Below, in pieces: positions 63,396-64,000 of a DNA stretch of 64,000 bases. The notes under the pieces are model-generated. The model ran no database searches and was not told the DNA's origin. It saw only the letters and a list, made by a program, of their open reading frames with translations. Source of the stretch: Ceratopteris richardii (lineage: Eukaryota > Streptophyta > Polypodiopsida > Polypodiales > Pteridaceae); contig CM035444.1 of NCBI GenBank assembly GCA_020310875.1, forward strand, positions 17,662,477-17,726,476, in the 5' to 3' direction. Positions within the stretch are counted from its first letter, which is position 1. The number at the start of each line of letters is the position of its first letter. A program made the translations under genes and the position numbers.

Positions 63396-64000
63396 TGCAT
63401 ATAATGTTCATGATTCTTACCAAGGACAGAATCAGCAATGTGGCAGGAGTAAGAACAAAGAAAAGGATGGTCAATGCAATAAGAGTATAAGTAAATCAAG
63501 GAAGAGGGATATCAAATGCCATTATTTTCATAAGAAAGGACATATGAAGAAAGACTTTTATGCATTAAAGAATGCTAAAGGTAAAGGACACAATGTTGGT
63601 GGGCATGTTAAACAGCTACCTACACCATCTACTTCGATAGTGAAGATTGAATAAATTAATGTTATTTCTGATTATGCTAATGTGTTGACACTTGATAGTA
63701 TTGTGCCAACTAAGCCTCTTATGGTTGATTCTCTTTCCCACATGTGGATGGTAGATTTTGGCACTTCTTTCCATGTGACACCACATAGAGAATGGTTCTC
63801 TAATTATGCAACAAAGTCTCTTGCTACCGTGAGACTTGGTGACTCTTACTAGTGTGATGTTGTGGGGATTGGAGATGTGGTGTGCAGTTCATTGATGGTT
63901 CAAAATTTACTATGCATAATGTACACCATGTACCTCCAGTTGGTCAATTTGATGTCCTTGGTTACAAGGTGGTCTTCTATGCTCATTCATTTGACATATC
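63396..64000 (+). mobile_element. Element L: Ty1/copia copy of the C family (gag end and protease), cut by the window edge
   Basis: Plus strand. SRKRDIKCHYFHKKGHMKKD and ALKNAKGKGHNVGGHVKQLP match element C's knuckle region; SHMWMVDFGTSFHVTPHREW matches its protease active site (about 63735-63795). Begins inside element K without a recognisable LTR, so it may be a fragment. Already broken in the visible part. Confidence 0.8.

Overview
This window reads as repeat-dense, intergenic nuclear DNA of a land plant with a large genome. Almost every coding stretch belongs to Ty3/gypsy or Ty1/copia LTR retrotransposons of plant type: tRNA-iMet or tRNA-Asp primer sites, CCHC gag, and protease/reverse transcriptase/RNase H/integrase motifs. 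I found no host gene, functional tRNA or rRNA gene, or CRISPR array. The sequence does not settle the lineage; a fern, lycophyte or gymnosperm would fit as well as an angiosperm.

Layout. 1-3007: 5' end of gypsy element A (minus), inserted in gypsy element B (minus, 3008 to about 13106). 13107-16304 and 16305-19084: two decayed copia copies (H, I). 19085-25126: gypsy element J (plus) with 1.1-kb LTRs. 25127-31880: mostly unassigned decayed repeat DNA with a GA/GATA microsatellite, two LTR-like pieces, a gypsy gag remnant and an unassigned minus-strand coding remnant. 31890-60340: a nest of elements. Gypsy fragment F (plus) is split by copia C (32432-59352), C by copia D (32867-54497), D by gypsy E (34799-52193), and E by a 3.95-kb non-autonomous copia G (38550-42503). 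C, E and G each have a perfect 5-bp target duplication. 60341-62560: an unassigned plus-strand coding remnant. 62590-63395: 3' end of copia K (minus). 63396-64000: start of a C-family copia L (plus).

LTR divergence counted by eye gives about 6% for C, 2-3% for D, E and G. That fits the nesting order and suggests D, E and G arrived close together in time.

The most unusual items are: a post-integrase module in the B/E/F gypsy family (a second retropepsin-like domain followed by repeated W-x-P-K motifs); an exactly spaced tandem duplication of the integrase zinc-binding domain in the same family; element G, whose one long reading frame fuses a copia protease to an Asp/His-rich repeat; leader arrays in B and E that differ in sequence but share an ATCGCGAT palindrome; a cluster of W-box motifs in the J LTRs; and a 5S-rRNA-like module with exact internal-promoter spacing.
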